Of a DNA stretch of 64,000 nucleotides, positions 47,679 to 59,677 are shown piece by piece. Below the pieces are notes generated by a model. The model saw only the letters and a program-made list of their open reading frames with translations, had not been told where the DNA came from and did not search any database. Source of the DNA: Tritrichomonas foetus (lineage: Eukaryota > Parabasalia > Tritrichomonadida > Tritrichomonadidae); assembly GCA_001839685.1 (NCBI GenBank), contig MLAK01000725.1, positions 1-64,000 on the forward strand, written 5' to 3'. The position numbers and the translations under genes are program-made. Positions within the stretch are counted from its first letter, which is position 1. The number at the start of each line of letters is the position of its first letter.

Positions 47679-49749
47679 TACCCTATCCTATCTTCAATTC
47701 GTGTTTTGACAGTGTCAGATTTCCCCCTGAATAAACTATAGAATTTTATTAAAATAAACGATAGAATTATACCCCACAATTTTACAAATAAACTATACAA
47801 TATTCAAAAGTATTCTAAACCTCGTGGTCCAACAGCGATAGATGGATCAAGTACCACGCTTACATGGTGGCCAGAGATTAGAATATTTGGCGGATTTAGC
47901 CTTAGAAAAGTTTGTCAAAAGACGACCATACACTCAATATACGAAAATAGTCAAGAAACTTGAACCTATTTTTTTTCTTATGNAGGTCAAACTTAGNCAT
48001 GGTGAATATAGAAGAATATCTAAAACTACAGGTATTCCATATACCACCATCTTAAGTTGGAAAAACAAAATTTTAAAAGATAACAATTGGAGACCGAACA
48101 AAGTGAATTTTAATATATCAAAAAGAGTATTTACAGATGACGAAGAAATACAATTAATAAATATGATACAAACAGAATATTTAGACAAAAATATTTTCTT
48201 TTCGGATTCAGATTTTAAATATAAAGCATTGAATTATTATTATCAAACATTAAACAAAGGAATTGATGACTCAGAATTTTTGTGTTCCCCGACATTCATA
48301 GCCGATTTTAAAAAGAGACACGAAATTTCTTTACGTAAGCCTCATTTAAAAAGAAGACCGGATATTTCACAAATTAAAATTAATGAATTTCGTTATAAAG
48401 TCTTGTCAATTATGCAGTTAAATGATAGATCACATATTATAAACATGGATGAGACTTGTTGGCAAGTTGTTAATGCCAATTTCTTTACATGGGCGAAAAA
48501 AGGAAGTCAAACTGTAACTGTTAATATACATGATAACGTAAAAACATCTTTAACGGCAATTGCATCAATTGATGCAAATGGAAAAAAGTTACCTCTCATG
48601 ATTGTAGGTAAAGGTAAAACAGAAAAGTGCCTGACGAAGTTAAACCTTCCATCAGATGTTTGGTCTCATCACAGTGAATCCGGTTGGGCGACAACCGACA
48701 TAATCCTGAAATATTTGGAAAATTTAAGAAAACTTTTTCATGATGGAAAAGAGATTATATTGCTTCTTGATATTTATAAATCACATATTGCAGATGAGTG
48801 CCGCCTATTTGCAGAATCTTTGAAAATTCAACTTGTGTACATTCCGCCTGGTTGTACTGATATTCTTCAGCCTCTCGACATACGAATATTTGGTATATTA
48901 AAAGGTCGGGCTCGTCGTCTATGGAGAATACATCAGTTGAACAATAACGAGCCATTAAAAAAGGCAGGAGCTGTTAATATTCTTATACAAGCATGGAATA
49001 GTCTGAGTGAGCATGCAGTCCAATCTTCATGGGGCATTTTTGAAAACATCGAATTTGTAGATGAAGATTTATTTTTTGAAGATATTGATTACGAAGAATA
49101 ATTCAAACAACAAACAAGCAAGCATTATTAAAAACATAACAATTATTTATGAATTCTTAGATTTTTTTTCTTTCATATTTTATTTCTTTTCTTTTGTTTT
49201 TCATTTCATTTCTTTTGTTTTTCATTTCTTTTTCTTTACANAAAAAAAAAAAAAAAAATCGATTAACTTGTGTTTTCGTATGAGTATATAGGTGTCATGG
49301 TTATTATTTTATTTATAATAATTTCTTTCTACTTAAGTACTTAAATTCCATCCAATAAAGATATAACCTAAAAATTATATCTTCTAAAAACCTACCAAAG
49401 GAGTCAAATTGCGATGCTGCTTTGTTTATCGTGATTTCATTGCTTAATTAGCTTTTTGATGACTTTTTTAGCATTTTTATTTTTAAATTGTACCGTTTTT
49501 TCGAAATTGATATTTGTTGATTTTCGCGTTTTTTACCATAAATAAGATATGCTATTGAACATCTTTTTGTAAAGTTATGCTTCAGGTTTCAAGGCGAAGT
49601 TCGGATTGTACGAAGGAAAAATGATGTTTTATCGAAAATATTGCAGATTTTAGAAAAAAAAACGGATAAAAAATAAAATATTCAATTTCGTATCGTCATT
49701 TTAAAAAATTTGACACTGTCAAAACACGAATTGAAGATAGGATAGGGTA
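47679..49749 (+). mobile_element. Pogo-like (Tc1/mariner superfamily) element, 2071 bp
   Basis: Perfect 39-base terminal inverted repeats (47679-47717 and 49711-49749) start TACCCTATCCTATC. TA duplications flank both ends (47677-47678, 49750-49751). One transposase gene is inside. The perfect ends suggest recent movement. Ambiguous bases at 47983, 47997 and 49242 suggest several similar copies in the genome. Confidence 0.92.
47842..49101 (+). CDS. Pogo-type DDE transposase
   Basis: The 419-residue protein has an N-terminal helix-turn-helix/CENP-B-like DNA-binding region (about 1-170) and a DDE_1 core. Catalytic Asp residues are in I-N-M-D-E-T-C-W, L-L-L-D-I-Y-K-S-H and D-I-L-Q-P-L-D, with 35 residues between the second and third Asp, the pogo/Tigger pattern. 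The second Asp is followed by Ile where Asn is usual. Two residues are undefined because of ambiguous bases. The frame is otherwise intact. Confidence 0.9.
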   Translation: MDQVPRLHGGQRLEYLADLALEKFVKRRPYTQYTKIVKKLEPIFFLMXVKLXHGEYRRISKTTGIPYTTILSWKNKILKDNNWRPNKVNFNISKRVFTDDEEIQLINMIQTEYLDKNIFFSDSDFKYKALNYYYQTLNKGIDDSEFLCSPTFIADFKKRHEISLRKPHLKRRPDISQIKINEFRYKVLSIMQLNDRSHIINMDETCWQVVNANFFTWAKKGSQTVTVNIHDNVKTSLTAIASIDANGKKLPLMIVGKGKTEKCLTKLNLPSDVWSHHSESGWATTDIILKYLENLRKLFHDGKEIILLLDIYKSHIADECRLFAESLKIQLVYIPPGCTDILQPLDIRIFGILKGRARRLWRIHQLNNNEPLKKAGAVNILIQAWNSLSEHAVQSSWGIFENIEFVDEDLFFEDIDYEE

Positions 49750-49751
49750 TA

Positions 49752-50925
49752 TTTCATCGACAAAATACAATTCAATAATATTGAATTAAGCTTCAATCAA
49801 TTTCTGTGAAATAACTGTAAATTTGATTGGGCGAGTAGAAAAAACTACCGAATACTACTTTTTGGTGCACAATAAAAAGCGCTGTCTTTGGGCGTTTTTA
49901 ATTCTGAAATTATCGAATATATTTTTTCCGGTAGCAGGATATGAAATCTATCTTTTTTTACAAGAACGATTAGTTTGAGATCGCTCTATTGGTTTTTTCC
50001 AAAGTATTTTGATGTGATAACAACGCGCAGATATATTTTGGTCAGTGCTCATGATGAGTTATTATTCCACCAGTTTGTTCTATCAAAATTGAGAAGAAAA
50101 GGTAAAGCTAAGAAATTCTCAGAATTCAGAAAGAAGATAAATATCTCAATTTTTTGAAAGATTTTTACTGGTTGCAAAAACGAATTTTCAATACTACTGA
50201 AAAATCACTTTTTGAGTAGTATTCAATACCGTAAAATGAATTTGGATTGTAAATAGTAGATGCATTAATCAGTTTTATATTTGTTGCAAAACTTTTTTGA
50301 GTGAGAATTATGTGATGGGTAAAACCGATCGCTTATTCTTGAAATAATCAATTGTGAGGTATTCAAAATAATATAATTTTCTCAAAAAGTTACAAATTTA
50401 TTTATCGTAATCTCCGATGTTAAATATCATCTCTTTCTTGAGAATTTGGAAATTCATATTTGAATAATTGTATGCCAGTCTTGCATGCACCTAAAACTTT
50501 ATGATAACTGTTGCAAGCACAAGGCGAATTTTGATTGTTTTCGAATAGATGATGAAAAACCTAATAATACTAAAATCCTGTGATACCTAACATGACCATC
50601 AAGGCCACTACATTTCACTGAAGCAACTCAATTTTTGATCATAAAATAAAAAAGAGATTTGCAAATACGATGAGAGGAAAAAAAAAAAACGCATTATAAA
50701 AATTATCTCTTTAATCTATTAAAACAACAAACTTCAATAAATATACACTTTCCTGCCTTATAAACACATAATCATTAATATTCGTGATGTTTTTTGTTCA
50801 AATAAGATTAACTCGATTTATCTTAACAAAGCAATTTTGCTTCATGAGTAAAATCATCAATAATTTTTGATAAAAAACATCACATCGAATTTCACCTTTT
50901 CTATTGAATAATTTGACCTTCTATC
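49752..50925. other. Intergenic, no gene seen
   Basis: AT-rich sequence after the pogo element. A frame at 49975-50157 begins at TTG and shows no domain; it may be a fragment or chance. A poly-A run at 50681-50689 is the only other mark. Confidence 0.5.
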
Positions 50926-51957
50926 TTATTGAACAATCATCTGCATAGATTTATTTTCACTCACCTTTCTAAATCTCTGAGGAGTGATTTTCTTGTTTAG
51001 AAGGGATGATGAGATTGTTTTTGGAATGACAATCGATATCTTCTTCCTTGCATTTGTCACAACCTCCTTCATCGAAAATTTCGAATCTTCCCGCTTGCAC
51101 GCCTCAATCGATTCAAACGAAGAAAAATCATTTTCGTGACCTATAAAAATCGGCAGGACGGTTATTTCAGCGGCACTTTCGCATGCCGATATCGCATAAA
51201 TTCGACCATCTGCGTATCCAGCGATACTTTCGCCAACTGGACAGCTTCCCGAGACGATGAATCCTGTGTTGTATTTGTCTGCTATTTCGTTTGCGCTATC
51301 TTCTGAAAATACGTTTTTCATTTGACTTGTCGCGACTGTGAAAGCATCTGCTAGTTTTGGAATTCTGAGCGGTCTCATTTGAACTGATATTTCGCCAATA
51401 CTTGAATATCTTTCCAAGATTCCCATTTGCGCGCATAAAATCGATTGCTGGATAAGAGTTGCGACTGGAAGGTATTCGAAAACGTTTATGAATTTGGACC
51501 ACAACTGGGGATTTCCGAACTGACTGACGACTTCTTGGTAGAATCCTTGATAAACTTGCAATCCGAAACTTTCGCTCTCTCCTTTCAGGAGAAAGACGTG
51601 GTCCGGATAGGCGCAGGAGAGGCTCAAGAGGAGGGTGGCTACTTCGAGCGAGTAATTTCCGTAATCGACGTAATTTCCTAAAAATAAATATCTGGTCGAT
51701 GGTGGGAAGCCAAACTTCATTAAAATGTGAAGAAGGTTGTGAAGATTACCGTAAATATCGCCAACAATGACCAAGTCGTTATCAATGAGGAGGAGGGAAG
51801 GCAAAACCTTGAGATGATTGATTGCAATAACACAAAGTTCGTCGAGAATCGATTCTGTGAAGCAGGGAATGGGAACGACGGTTCCTAAGTTTGAGATGTC
51901 TCCATTACACTGAGAAATAACGTCCGAATAGATAACAGAGATTTGGGATGGAATCAT
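50926..51957 (-). CDS. PP1/PP2A-like pseudophosphatase
   Basis: The 343-residue protein has the fold and order of PPP-family Ser/Thr phosphatases, but catalytic motifs are changed. GDxHG is G-D-I-Y-G (66-70), GDxVDRG is G-N-Y-V-D-Y-G (94-100), and RGNHE is K-G-E-S-E-S (125-130). Thus metal-binding His, Asp, Asn and catalytic His are lost. It should be catalytically dead but may still bind regulators or substrates. The frame is open and codons look ordinary, arguing for a retained function rather than decay. Trichomonads encode many PPP paralogues. The start is the ATG at 51957. Confidence 0.85.
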   Translation of the reverse strand: MIPSQISVIYSDVISQCNGDISNLGTVVPIPCFTESILDELCVIAINHLKVLPSLLLIDNDLVIVGDIYGNLHNLLHILMKFGFPPSTRYLFLGNYVDYGNYSLEVATLLLSLSCAYPDHVFLLKGESESFGLQVYQGFYQEVVSQFGNPQLWSKFINVFEYLPVATLIQQSILCAQMGILERYSSIGEISVQMRPLRIPKLADAFTVATSQMKNVFSEDSANEIADKYNTGFIVSGSCPVGESIAGYADGRIYAISACESAAEITVLPIFIGHENDFSSFESIEACKREDSKFSMKEVVTNARKKISIVIPKTISSSLLNKKITPQRFRKVSENKSMQMIVQ

Positions 51958-53095
51958 GAAAATTTGAACTCGAAATTTGTTTTCTATTGAATCATTTCCT
52001 TTTCTGATCTTTCAAAATTCTATAAAATTTTGTAGTATTTCTTAAAAATCAATTAATTCTGAAGAAAAAGATGAGGAAAATAACTTTTTGTGAATGTTTT
52101 TTATTGGTAATAGAAAGAATTGGTTTGATAGTAAATTGAATATATGAAAGGTGAAATATGGTCTGTTTTTCAGAAGAAAATAAACTCTCACGAAAATAAT
52201 ACTTGGATTTGAGTATGATTTGTCATAGTTTTCAAATCCCAGTTGGCCAATTTACATATCGAAATTCTATAAAATGAAACTATCGAATTTCTCGTGCAAA
52301 TAAGATATAACATATTTACCCTAATCTTGAATACATAAGTTAATATTTGTATAAGATTCATTATTTCAATCATTAATGAATGACTTTTTGTGAAATTATC
52401 CTATATTTTCTAAATCAATATTTTGATGGATCATCAATCCGTTTCAATAAATTTTTTTAGAAAAAAACTCGAAGAAATTGATTGTAATTGAAAAGTAAGA
52501 ATCATAAGAAAATGGAAATAATCTTGATTTATATGTTTATTGTGAATTAAATTGGGTTTCCTCAAGGAATAGAAAAATAATGTTTTTTTATTTTTTGAAT
52601 TGAACTTAAAATAAATACATATTTTGAGTAGAAATATGATAGATTACCGATCTTCAAAATTCTGAATATATCATTGAAATTTTTTTAAAAAACGAAATAA
52701 TTCAATAAAAATGACATTTTAATTGTTATTCGGAATATGGTCCTTGGGAGTGCTTTGAAGTAAAACTTCAAGAAAAATAGAAAAGCAATCGATTTTATTA
52801 TGAACAACTTTTGAATCAATTCACACGTTTCAATCCAATTGCTAGTGAATTTTTTCAATGCTTTCAATGTTTTTTCTTCAACGCATAAATTCGATTTTAC
52901 AATTTTATCAGTGAGAAACAGAGTTTCCCCTGTTATGATGAATATATTGATACATCTTTGAAAATCTATTAGAAAAAGTTCACCAACATTGAAACATTTC
53001 TTCAGAAAAATTTCAAAGAAAATTATATTCGCCATTATTAAACGGGAAACTTTGGTGAGAAATATTTATGAACGTTTAGGATTGGTTAATATGTT
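51958..53095. other. Intergenic, possibly a gene remnant
   Basis: A minus-strand ATG-started frame of 116 codons (52685-53035) is hydrophobic with no recognised motif; it could be a decayed gene fragment. The rest is AT-rich. Confidence 0.4.
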
Positions 53096-55051
53096 TTATT
53101 TCATAATCATTTTTGCTATTTCTGATCTTCCTCTGTCTTCAGCGAATGAAAATAATTCTTGTCGATCGGCATCGTCAATTTGGGCATAATTCAGAAGAAT
53201 TGTGACACACAATTTATGACCACATCCAATGGCGAATTTAAAAGGTGTCCAACCATTTTTGGATTTGGCGATGATATTCGATCCGTCTTTTGCAAGAATT
53301 TCAAGTGCTTTTGAATGACCGAAATGTGAGGCAAAGTGAGATGGAAGCCTTTTTGCATTATCTAATGGATTTTTATTGATGTTTCTTGATGATATCAACA
53401 TTTCTACAATTCGAGAGGCGCCAACTTTTGCTGCATAGTGAAGAGCTGTTTTCCCAGTGAAGTCATGAATATTTATTTGATCATCATTCGTATCGTCATA
53501 AAAATGAATTAGAACATAGGCAGATTCAATCGAATTATTTAATGCTGCATGCATCAGTGGTGTTAATCCATTACTATCTTGTGAATTTATTAATGATGGA
53601 TTTATTTTCAAGATTCTGCTGATAATCAATGATGAGTTATAAATTGCGGCAACATGAATTGGCAATTTTCCTTCATCATCAGATAATGTAAAATCGGCTC
53701 CTTTTGACAGACAAAAATCAAATATTGAAATGTTATTTGAAACAGAGGCTTGATGTAAAACAGTTCCGACTCTCCAAACTGAATCATTTAAAATTTCACT
53801 AAAATTATGATTCACACTCTGATCACTGAAATTGTGAGTATTGACACTTTGATTTTCTAAACATTGATTATCTAAAACTTGGCTATTTAAAACATGATTT
53901 TCTTTAAGATTGAAATCATTATCAATTGAGAATTCATCTCGATTATCGAATATAGCATGATTATTAATAAATAAAGTATCTGAAGGAGTTGTATTGATTG
54001 AATAGTTGATTAAATTTGTTTGAGATGATTGTGTAATCATTAAATTTTCATTTAATATTTTTGAAAATACTTCATTATGATGAAAAAGTGATAAAATTTG
54101 AAGTATTCCTTTTAAATCTACATTTTTCTCTTTTAAATACAAAATATTTTCAATAGAGCCACTTGCTGCAATAAAATAAGAAATCGGTTGATCATTATCA
54201 TCCATAAAATCAAAATTAAATTCATCGTTTTTAATAAAAAAGCGATTTGATCCAAGAAAACTATCAACCATGGCAATTGTTGGAGAATATTGCAAAAAGG
54301 GGCATCGACAAAACAAAGATGGATCTAATCTTTCATTGTAGTTTATGTCGTCATCATCATTATTGCTTTCTTTATTGTTTTCATTATTGTTTTCGCTGTT
54401 ATTCAAGAAATTAAGAAAGTGGTTTGAATTCCTCAATTTTTTGAGTTTTTTCCAATTGTTTGCTTTCATTTTTTCCAGATTGAAGCCTTGAATGACTTGA
54501 ATAAGTGGGGAGCAGTCAGGTGATTTAGAAAAATTGAAAAGAACACTTTCTTTTTCTTGATAGTAAAAATTGTTAAATTGTTCAATTTCTGGCATAAACC
54601 AAATGAAAAATAAAAGTTGGAAATTAATAAAAACTTCGTTTTCAATTTCAAAGGTCTTAAAATGTTCAAAAAGTGTTGGGAAATCAGTAAATCCTTCTTG
54701 TAAAAGATCATAAAGAAATCCAATGTAATGTATTTTTTGAATAATATCAATATCGTGTTGATAAGTTCGGAAAACAAAAGAAAAGATAGAATTTAAATGT
54801 GAATTTAAATTTTCTTTTGATGGCGACTGTTGTTGAACTTGAATCCACAATTTTAAAGAATTTAATAACTTTGCCACCATTTTCGCTTTTTGTGGTCGAA
54901 ATGATAAAAAAGCAAAAATATTAGAAAAAAAGCAACCCGCAGAAAATTCATTCTCTAAAAATCCACTATTAATTACTAAATGTATCACTTTTTCAGTAGA
55001 ATCATCTGTTATAGAATACAATTCATTGATGAACTCTACTTCTTTATCCAT
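53096..55051 (-). CDS. Ankyrin-repeat protein
   Basis: The 651-residue protein has an N-terminal region of about 340 residues, hydrophobic and helical (a layout common in trichomonad ankyrin proteins). An Asn/Ser-rich linker (about 345-420) follows, then about six ankyrin repeats (about 425-645) with L-H/P-L-H-x-A-A and G-x-T-P-L/F-x-x-A signatures. It would be a protein-interaction scaffold; the partner is unknown. The start is the ATG at 55051. Confidence 0.85.
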   Translation of the reverse strand: MDKEVEFINELYSITDDSTEKVIHLVINSGFLENEFSAGCFFSNIFAFLSFRPQKAKMVAKLLNSLKLWIQVQQQSPSKENLNSHLNSIFSFVFRTYQHDIDIIQKIHYIGFLYDLLQEGFTDFPTLFEHFKTFEIENEVFINFQLLFFIWFMPEIEQFNNFYYQEKESVLFNFSKSPDCSPLIQVIQGFNLEKMKANNWKKLKKLRNSNHFLNFLNNSENNNENNKESNNDDDDINYNERLDPSLFCRCPFLQYSPTIAMVDSFLGSNRFFIKNDEFNFDFMDDNDQPISYFIAASGSIENILYLKEKNVDLKGILQILSLFHHNEVFSKILNENLMITQSSQTNLINYSINTTPSDTLFINNHAIFDNRDEFSIDNDFNLKENHVLNSQVLDNQCLENQSVNTHNFSDQSVNHNFSEILNDSVWRVGTVLHQASVSNNISIFDFCLSKGADFTLSDDEGKLPIHVAAIYNSSLIISRILKINPSLINSQDSNGLTPLMHAALNNSIESAYVLIHFYDDTNDDQINIHDFTGKTALHYAAKVGASRIVEMLISSRNINKNPLDNAKRLPSHFASHFGHSKALEILAKDGSNIIAKSKNGWTPFKFAIGCGHKLCVTILLNYAQIDDADRQELFSFAEDRGRSEIAKMIMK

Positions 55052-55318
55052 TTAATTCAAACAAACTCTCTCAAAAAAAGATGATGCCTTATATCACTTC
55101 TAAAAAGTGAATTGTTGAAACTAATTTATACAATACCTCAACCTTAAGACAAAACATGAACAAGATGACTACCAAATTTGGTCAATTTTAAAGGTAAGGA
55201 ATCAAAATTTCTGACTTCAATTTTGGTCATAATGCAGAAGGTAGAAATAAGAATATAATGAAAATGAGAAATTAATAACATTTAATATATTCTCTAAAAT
55301 AACAAAAACAAAAGCTTA

Positions 55319-58300
55319 CTATGTTTCATCAGAAAGATTAGCCTTCGATCCTCGCTTTGGAGTGCTCAATTCATCAGATGTCAGTTTCCCAATAACTTGT
55401 GAATTAGTTCTTGATGCGTGCTTGCTCAATTTATTTTTTGGTTTTTCTTTCTGTCGAATTTGCGGTTCATTCAAAACCAAATTTGAGAAACTTTTCGATT
55501 CCACTAAACATGAATTCTCAAGCGGTCCACTAAAGTTTTGAATTGAATCAGGTGACATTTCCAAAGTGAAACTTTGAGCACGATATTTTCGAATCTTTTT
55601 CTTGGAATCTTCAAGAGTTAGACTATGTAGAGATTCAGATGAAAGACTAGGGAAACAAGACAATTCATCATCACTGAATGAAGTATTTGAAACAGCTATT
55701 TCGTCGTTGAAGAATGAAGAAGATTTTCGAATTTCTTTCTTTTCTCGATTCATTTGTTCTAATTCATCTTTGATTGATTTGATATCTTCTCGGATTTCAC
55801 TTTCATCATCGTTCGTAAGTTCATATCGTTCCTCAAAATATGAAGTATCTTCTTCGTTTTCAAGTTGGGGAACAAAAGGTGGTTTCATTTCCAATAAATT
55901 ATTCCAATCGATACCTTTGAACCATGGATGATTTTTGATTTCATCAATGCTTTGCGAACCAAGTCTTTTCTTTGGGTCACGACAAAGAAGCCTCCTGATC
56001 AAGTCTCGGACTTCAGGTGAATGACCTTCAAGTTCACTTTCATCATAAACTCCTTTCAGCACCATGGCGAAAGTATCTTCTGGTGTTTCACAGTGAAATG
56101 GGGGAACTCCAGTCAACAATTCATAGATGATGCATCCAAGTGACCAGTAATCTGCTGTAAATGTGTGTGGTTGTTGAAGAATGACTTCGGGTGCAATATA
56201 ATCAGGTGTACCAGCAATTCCTGTGCTTTTTCCTCCACTTCCACTCATATTACTTCCGGATTTCCCTTTTCCATAATCAGTGGAATCAATTGTTTCATTT
56301 TGATTATGCAAAGCATTCAAGTTTGGTTGTTCATAATTAACCTGTGTTGGTGCTGGTCTTCTTGGAGATGAATCACTGGAAAATGAATATTCAGATGTTC
56401 GTGAATTAGATGACGTAACAGCTCTATCAAAAATACCAAAGGCACTCATTCCAAAATCTGCAAGTTTTAAGTGACCATCAGCATTTACAAGAATGTTATC
56501 TGGCTTCAAATCTCTATGAATGACGTTTCTTGAACGAAGAAATTCCAAAGCTTCAACAACTTCAGCCGTGTATACCCATGCTTTATCTTCTGGAAGACGC
56601 CCAATGTTTTGTAAAACCGAAAAAAGATCACCACCTGGGCAATATTCCATGACAAGATAAAGATTATTCTTTCCAGTAAATGAATAAACTGTGAGTTAGC
56701 TTAATGAAAAAAAATCTATTTATAGTTATTTGATTCATCAACTCTGACATGAAAATTGTTGAGAATTGAGAATCAAATTACTAGAAATATGATATAAAAA
56801 ATTACATACAGAATCGAATCATGAACGGATTGGTAATCTTTGCAAGAATATTTTTCTCAACCATGACTCTTTGGAAGTCATTTTTTTGTTGAAGACTTTC
56901 TCGACTAATTACTTTTGTTGCAGATAAATCACCTGTTTGAAAACGACGTGTTAAATATACTTTTGCATAAGCTCCACTGGAAATTCTTCGAATGAAAGTA
57001 AAATCTGCTATTGTTGTCACCTTAAAATCAGTATTTTCATCGTTTGTTGTAAGTTTCACAATATCCATGGCTTCTTCAAGCTTTACAGAAGCTGTAGACT
57101 TCTCTGCAGAAAGAGCTTGTGCTCTCGAGACGATAGAAGAAGCGTCAGGATTTCCAAAAATACAGCCAACTGAACCAAGAAGCCCACAAATTAGATCTAA
57201 TTCTGAAGAAGCACCGCATGAATGAGGATCAACCGCAATAGCTCTATCTAAAAGTGCAACAACATGTAAAATTGGAATAATGACACTTTTTGCATTCATT
57301 TCTTCACCTGGCCAGTCTGCATGCAAAACTGTCTGTTGGGCATAAGCTTGGAGCTTTCGCATGTGATCGTCTGTTGATTTCATTGATTTTGAGGATTCAT
57401 ATGCAATCACACAGCTCTTTGAATGTGCCTCAATTTTGCATAAGGGAACTTCCTTTTCACAAATGCGACAAATAACAGATGGAAATTGGCTTGCTTCTTC
57501 GTTGTTGCATTTAAATTCATTACTAGAATTCATTTCATTACAGTTACATACGTTTGCACTCGTGTTTAAAGCTTTATTTATGCCTGACAATGGGTTATCC
57601 AAATCGTCGTCAGTTTTTAACCATGAACTATTCTTCAATATTTCATTATTCGTGCTAGCATTCTTATTTAATTCATTATTAGCATTAACTTTTTGATTGT
57701 TTTCATGAGTGGCTTGCGAAACTTGGGTTGGAAACCCCTCAAAACTTGGGCTTGGATTTGTGAGTGGTGAAAGGGGGTACTCTTCTTTATTGTAAGAATT
57801 GAAATGATCGAATTGAAACTCATTTCCTATATCTTCTGTTTGTGCTGCATAATTGGTGAATGACAGAAGACTGATGAGTCTTTTTATTGAAAGACAGGCA
57901 GCCAGAATTTTATATCCAAGTTTTTCAGTTGACGGAGAAAGATCATTTTGAAGAATTTCTTGAAGCTGATCAGAATTGGCAAAATTGATTTGAAAGAGAT
58001 TTCCGTAAAATGCATTTAATATTTTATTGATTATATTTTTATATACAATTAAAGCTTCTCCGTCACTTTTTGAAAAACAATTTTTGCCAATATTTAAATT
58101 GTTTAAATTTTCGGGTTTGGAGTGTGTTTGGGTGTTGTTTAATTTTTTTGAAATGGTTGTGCTTTTGTGATTATCTAATTTTTTGGGTGATTTTTCATTT
58201 TCGTCAATATTATTTTGCGGTTGGTTGACAAAATTGGAATTATGATTTTTATTTTCCGTTCCAAGAGAATTGAATTCCATTTGATATTGTTTCTCAAGAT

Positions 58301-58466
58301 TTGTTGTCCTTTCGAGCAATGTAATAAAAATCGTTTTTTGGGACTTCAAAGATCGATAAACACGATTGTAAATTGAATTAGTTAGCGATGCTGATTGGAG
58401 ATACGGCGAATTTGATGAGGGGCGTGGCATTATAAAATGATCCAATGCATGTGGATTATAACTCAT
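55319..58466 (-). CDS. AGC kinase of the IRE/MAST/Rim15 type, two exons
   Basis: Exons 56810-58466 and 55319-56688 join in phase 1 to a 1008-residue protein. Residues about 332-350 form a zinc-binding C-x-x-C...H...C motif as in plant IRE kinases. The kinase domain has I-S-S-G-A-Y-A-K-V-Y (about 494-503), Lys 518, Glu 537, H-R-D-L-K-P-D-N (610-617), D-F-G (630-632) and A-P-E (718-720). About 60 extra Ser-rich residues sit between D-F-G and A-P-E, as in MAST/Greatwall/Rim15. It would phosphorylate Ser/Thr in growth or cell-cycle signalling. The first Gly of the loop is Ser. The tail is a Ser-rich, probably regulatory region. Without the splice, the kinase domain is split and neither half works. 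Confidence 0.92.
56689..56809 (-). other. Spliceosomal intron, 121 bp
   Basis: On the coding strand the intron starts GTATGT (56809-56804) and ends GCTAACTCACAG (last base 56689), matching the trichomonad pattern of a branch point fused to the 3' splice site. Removing it restores the conserved kinase text R-F-F-Y-S-F-x-x-x-x-N-L-Y-L-V-M-E-Y and keeps the frame (3027 coding bases including the stop). Confidence 0.92.
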
Positions 58467-59677
58467 CTTAAATTTTGCGGAATTGAATGATTCGTCAACT
58501 TTTGAATTGGACTCAATTCATTCGTCAGCAACCACTTATTTTTTTCTCAAATCTATCTGTAATCATCTGAAAAAGTGAAGATTCTGACTATCAAACCAAA
58601 TAAAAATAGAATAACTAAAATTTCACTATTTTTTTTTATCTTCTCAACTCATCACCTTATCTCAGAGTTCCTTCTAGGAGAATTAGAGAGTTTATTCTTT
58701 TTCCACAATCACGAAATTTTTCAATTCAATGGTGAATATTTTGAGAAACATTTACATAGATAAAGAAAACCCGAAAACTACTCAAAAAATCAGGTCCATC
58801 TGAAAAAGTTTACATTGTGAGTAACTTTCATTACAAACAATTCATGTTAAGTTTCTGAAAAATTTAATTAATTATTTCATTTTGAATTATTTTCTGAATT
58901 CGTTCAAAAATTAAATGAAGTTACTTTCGATTTCTGTCAATTTCATTATCTTCTTTGAAAATAGAATCGGTAAAAATGAATTATTCATACTTTTTTTACT
59001 CAACAAACGCAAATGAATGGTCATCACAGATGTCATTCATACAAAAAATGTTGAAGATGAAATTATTGAAATAAAAGTAAGAATTTCGGTGTAAACTATT
59101 CAATCGGATAATTTAAAAAAAATACGATTAGGAAATCACTTTATTTGGAATATAATAAAACAAACTAAATTATATGATTTCCAATATAATTTTTTTCGAA
59201 AGAATAATTGAAAAATATTTTACTGCTGACGAGAAATTCGATTAAGAGGATGATAACAAATTTGTGTTAAATTGAATATATTCAAACATTGCATTCAAAT
59301 TTCAATGAACCCAATGAATTGAATAATCAACAGAAAGAATATTTATCACATATGAAAATACTGTGCCGTTCATTTTAAATCACTTATATGAATATAATAG
59401 AAAGTCTGAAGAGAAGATTATCCAAATTGATTCCGAAAAAAGTTAAGAAACAGATATTTAGAAAATCTGATTAAATAATTGGATACAAAATTAATTTTAC
59501 CAATTTGGACATTTTGGGATATAAAATTAACTGAAACAATTCCAAGATAGTTATAACTGAAACAATTCCAAGGTTCATTTCAAAAAAAAAAAAATTGCCT
59601 GAAATAAATTGAATTGCCATTCATTTGATCCAGAGATTGTGCAAATTGTAAATTATTGTTAACCTTAGAAATTAAAC
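58467..59677. other. Intergenic, no gene seen
   Basis: About 1.2 kb of AT-rich DNA between the kinase start and the 3' end of the next gene. A frame at 58575 begins at a non-ATG codon and is not supported. Confidence 0.6.

Noticed and set aside
49975..50157. 60-codon plus-strand frame after the pogo element
   Set aside because: It starts at TTG and no motif is seen; too short to support.
52685..53035. 116-codon minus-strand frame with ATG
   Set aside because: It is hydrophobic with no motif and lies in AT-rich DNA; kept only as a possible remnant in the intergenic entry.
56651..56801. Two separate kinase genes or a frameshifted pseudogene
   Set aside because: Canonical splice signals restore a full kinase domain in frame, so it is one gene with an intron.
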